Below, in pieces: positions 6,704-7,705 of a stretch of DNA of 7,705 nucleotides. This stretch comes from Holophagaceae bacterium. Lineage in GTDB: Bacteria > Acidobacteriota > Holophagae > Holophagales > Holophagaceae. The notes below the pieces were generated by a model. It was not told where the DNA came from and did no database searches. It saw only the letters and a program-made list of their open reading frames with translations. The position numbers and the translations under genes were made by a program. Where the stretch lies: assembly GCA_025355915.1 (NCBI GenBank), contig JANXYT010000480.1, positions 1 to 7,705 on the forward strand, written 5' to 3'. Position 1 is the stretch's first letter. Every line of letters begins with the position of its first letter.

Positions 6704-6940
6704 ATGGACCTTTTGAAACAACTCGAATCGAAGATGCAGGCCTTGGTCCAGCAACGCAACCAGCTGAAAGAAGAACTGGATGCGCTGAAGGCCGCTGGCG
6801 CAACGGGGGATCAGGCCCTCCAATCCCTCCGGGCCCAGTTGGAAGAAGCCCAAGCCGGGAAGACCATCCTGGAAAAGGATCGGGAGGCCGTGAAGGAGCA
6901 GGTGGCGGCGATTCTTCGCGCCCTGGAGGCCCTCGGATGA
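6704..6940 (+). CDS. Small coiled-coil protein, ZapB-like
   Basis: A 78-residue protein that is almost entirely heptad-type coiled coil, rich in Leu, Gln, Glu, Lys and Ala. The first helix (DLLKQLESKMQALVQQRNQL, 2-21) is followed by a short break at AAGATGD (30-36) and a second coil ending in VAAILRALEALG. Length and pattern resemble E. coli ZapB (81 residues, EKLEAKVQQAID near the start, LQALLGRMEEV at the end). This is similarity by eye; coiled coils mimic one another easily. The ATG at 6704 was chosen because TGAGG (6694-6698) precedes it; an earlier in-frame ATG (6563) lies inside pheT. It follows pheT by 20 bases and overlaps zapA by 4 bases (ATGA), which supports a role beside ZapA at the Z-ring. 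The name zapB is left off because homology is unproven. Confidence 0.85.
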   Translation: MDLLKQLESKMQALVQQRNQLKEELDALKAAGATGDQALQSLRAQLEEAQAGKTILEKDREAVKEQVAAILRALEALG

Positions 6941-7296
6941 AGGCTCCGGCCCCGCTGCCTGGGACCCGGCCGGTCACGGTGACGGTCCAGGGGCGGTCGC
7001 TGCAGGTCCAGACGGACCAGTCTGAACTGCTCGGGGCGGCGGTGCGGATCCTGGAGGACACCTTTCAGGACATGGACTCCCAATGCCAGGTAAGATGGGG
7101 GAGCGTCCCGAAGGGCCTCGACACACCGACCTGGTACCTCCTGGGCGCCCTGAACCTGGCGCACCGCGTGGCGCGTCTGGAGCAGGAAGCCAACCAGCAC
7201 ACCCACAACCTGGAACAGACCCTTTCGAAGCTCTTGAACGATGTTCCGGACGAACCTTCCGCCCCCGTGCCATTCCTCGACGAGGACGGAGACTGA
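6937..7296 (+). CDS. zapA: Cell division protein ZapA
   Basis: ZapA binds FtsZ and bundles protofilaments in the Z-ring. The 119-residue protein has the family layout. A short beta-rich N-terminal domain (TVTVQGRSLQVQTDQSELLGAAVRILEDTF, about 14-43) compares well with E. coli ZapA's start (IQIFGRSLRV...). It is followed by LLGALNLAHRVARLEQEA (68-85), the conserved AALN-type helix that enters the C-terminal dimerising coiled coil (about 75-100), and an acidic tail (PVPFLDEDGD). GGAGG at 6925-6929 lies seven bases before the ATG. The 4-base overlap with the upstream coiled-coil gene suggests coupled translation. The 6S RNA begins within a few bases of its stop codon, a linkage known in many bacteria. 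Confidence 0.93.
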   Translation: MKAPAPLPGTRPVTVTVQGRSLQVQTDQSELLGAAVRILEDTFQDMDSQCQVRWGSVPKGLDTPTWYLLGALNLAHRVARLEQEANQHTHNLEQTLSKLLNDVPDEPSAPVPFLDEDGD

Positions 7297-7298
7297 TT

Positions 7299-7463
7299 TC
7301 CCTGCGAGGCCCGTGATTATGGCCAAGCTCTTGTTCCGTAAGTCGACTCGGGAGACCTTCCCCCTGTCCTGTGCGTTCCGCGCGACGGCGCGCCTTAGCC
7401 AGGGATTCTGGTTTCCCCCCTATAAACTAGGGAACTCGGCAAGCCTCCACGACTGAGCGGGGA
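7299..7463 (+). ncRNA. ssrS: 6S RNA
   Basis: 6S RNA binds RNA polymerase holoenzyme by imitating an open promoter and is released by product RNA synthesis in nutrient-rich growth. The region folds as one long interrupted hairpin. The closing helix is 7299-7305 with 7457-7463, then GAGGC (7306-7310) with GCCTC (7443-7447) and GTTCC (7333-7337) with GGAAC (7431-7435). A central bubble follows (about 7338-7349 opposite 7418-7430). The upper stem is GGGAGACC (7350-7357) with GGTTTCCC (7410-7417), then CCCTG (7362-7366) with CAGGG (7400-7404). A GCGCG/CGCGC terminal hairpin (7380-7393) caps it. This closing stem, central bubble and terminal stem pattern, the length of about 165 nt, and the place directly after zapA all fit 6S. 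The exact ends are inferred from the closing helix. Confidence 0.83.
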
Positions 7464-7514
7464 TTTTCATATTTGGTGCTGGTGGCTCTTTGGATCCCTT
7501 CCTTGGAGTCGCCC
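7464..7514 (+). other. 6S-rny spacer
   Basis: Fifty-one bases between 6S RNA and rny. A short T-run (7464-7467) follows the GC-rich closing helix of 6S and may help end or process the transcript. TTGGAG at 7503-7508 is the rny ribosome binding site, six bases before the ATG. I see no convincing promoter for rny here, so it may be read from upstream. Confidence 0.5.
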
Positions 7515-7705
7515 ATGAATTTGATCAGTTGGATCTTTCTCGCCCTGGCCCTGGCGGCTGGCGTCGTCGCGTTCTTGATGTCGGTGCGGGCCCAGAAGGC
7601 GGCCATCGACAGTTCCCAGGCCCAGGCGAAGGCTGAGGCCGACACCAAGGTGCAGCGGGAACGGTTATTGGATGAGGCGAAGCACGAAGCCCAGCGGCTC
7701 CTGGA
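7515..7705 (+). CDS. rny: Ribonuclease Y, N-terminal part (runs off the window)
   Basis: RNase Y is a membrane-anchored endoribonuclease that starts mRNA decay in many bacteria lacking RNase E-led decay. Only the first 63 codons are present. Residues 1-22 form an N-terminal membrane segment (MNLISWIFLALALAAGVVAF). A charged coiled coil follows, rich in Ala, Glu, Lys and Gln (AQKAAIDSSQAQAKAEADTK, then RLLDEAKHEAQRLL). This membrane anchor plus EAK-rich coil is the normal start of RNase Y; the KH and HD domains would lie beyond position 7705. The ATG at 7515 has TTGGAG upstream. The position after zapA and 6S RNA agrees with the arrangement I recall from several phyla. Another membrane-anchored coiled-coil protein cannot be excluded without the HD domain. 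Confidence 0.8.
   Translation, partial: MNLISWIFLALALAAGVVAFLMSVRAQKAAIDSSQAQAKAEADTKVQRERLLDEAKHEAQRLL

Noticed and set aside
6680..7100. Eleven-base repeat GTAAGATGGGG at 6680-6690 and 7090-7100
   Set aside because: It is short, occurs once at the pheT stop and once inside zapA in unrelated contexts, and is most simply chance.
7421..7426. TATAAA as a -10 box of an rny promoter
   Set aside because: No acceptable -35 lies 16-18 bp upstream, and the sequence is explained as the bubble of the 6S fold. It could still have a dual role.
7241..7456. Open frame of 71 codons across the zapA end and 6S region
   Set aside because: It overlaps zapA in a different frame and then the structured RNA, and shows no protein-family features.
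1..7705. Search for mobile elements, CRISPR arrays, defence or secondary-metabolism systems
   Set aside because: No transposase, integrase, direct-repeat array or unfamiliar operon was seen. The window is filled end to end with conserved housekeeping genes.

Overview
The window is a compact housekeeping segment from a bacterial chromosome. Every complete gene reads left to right. The DNA is GC-rich (roughly 60% or more by eye), with strong G/C preference at third codon positions. The gene order is 5S rRNA, thrS, infC, rpmI, rplT, pheS, pheT, a zapB-like gene, zapA, 6S RNA, then the start of rny. The thrS-infC-rpmI-rplT-pheST core occurs in many bacteria. The zapA / 6S RNA / rny ending and the protein character remind me of Acidobacteriota of the Holophaga/Geothrix type or of deltaproteobacterial groups, but this assignment is an inference and was not tested by a search.

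Region by region: positions 14-128 are the 5S rRNA that ends an rRNA operon. It is followed by a strong intrinsic terminator whose right flank carries a possible extended -10 promoter for thrS. Threonyl-tRNA synthetase (thrS, 209-2122) is complete. Translation initiation factor IF3 (infC) starts at a rare ATT codon at 2197, because no ordinary start codon lies in frame upstream. Ribosomal protein L35 (rpmI) follows after 7 bases. A 203-base spacer with hairpins and a promoter-like pair then precedes L20 (rplT). A hairpin that is probably a weak terminator separates rplT from pheS. pheS and pheT overlap by one base (TGATG).

The final part moves from translation to cell division and RNA turnover. 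A 78-residue coiled-coil protein resembling ZapB overlaps zapA by four bases (ATGA). A 165-base spacer then folds as one long interrupted hairpin with a central bubble, as 6S RNA does. The window ends 63 codons into ribonuclease Y, which shows its membrane anchor and the start of its coiled coil.

The genes work together in translation: two aminoacyl-tRNA synthetases, an initiation factor, two large-subunit proteins and 5S rRNA. A Z-ring regulator pair and two RNA-level regulators (6S RNA and RNase Y) follow. The most unusual coding feature is PheT: it is about 130 residues shorter than the E. coli protein and lacks the N-terminal OB-fold tRNA-binding insertion, while keeping its editing, B5 and anticodon-binding regions. 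I see no mobile element, CRISPR array, defence system or wholly new multi-gene system here. The points worth a second look are variations on conserved genes and their control regions.
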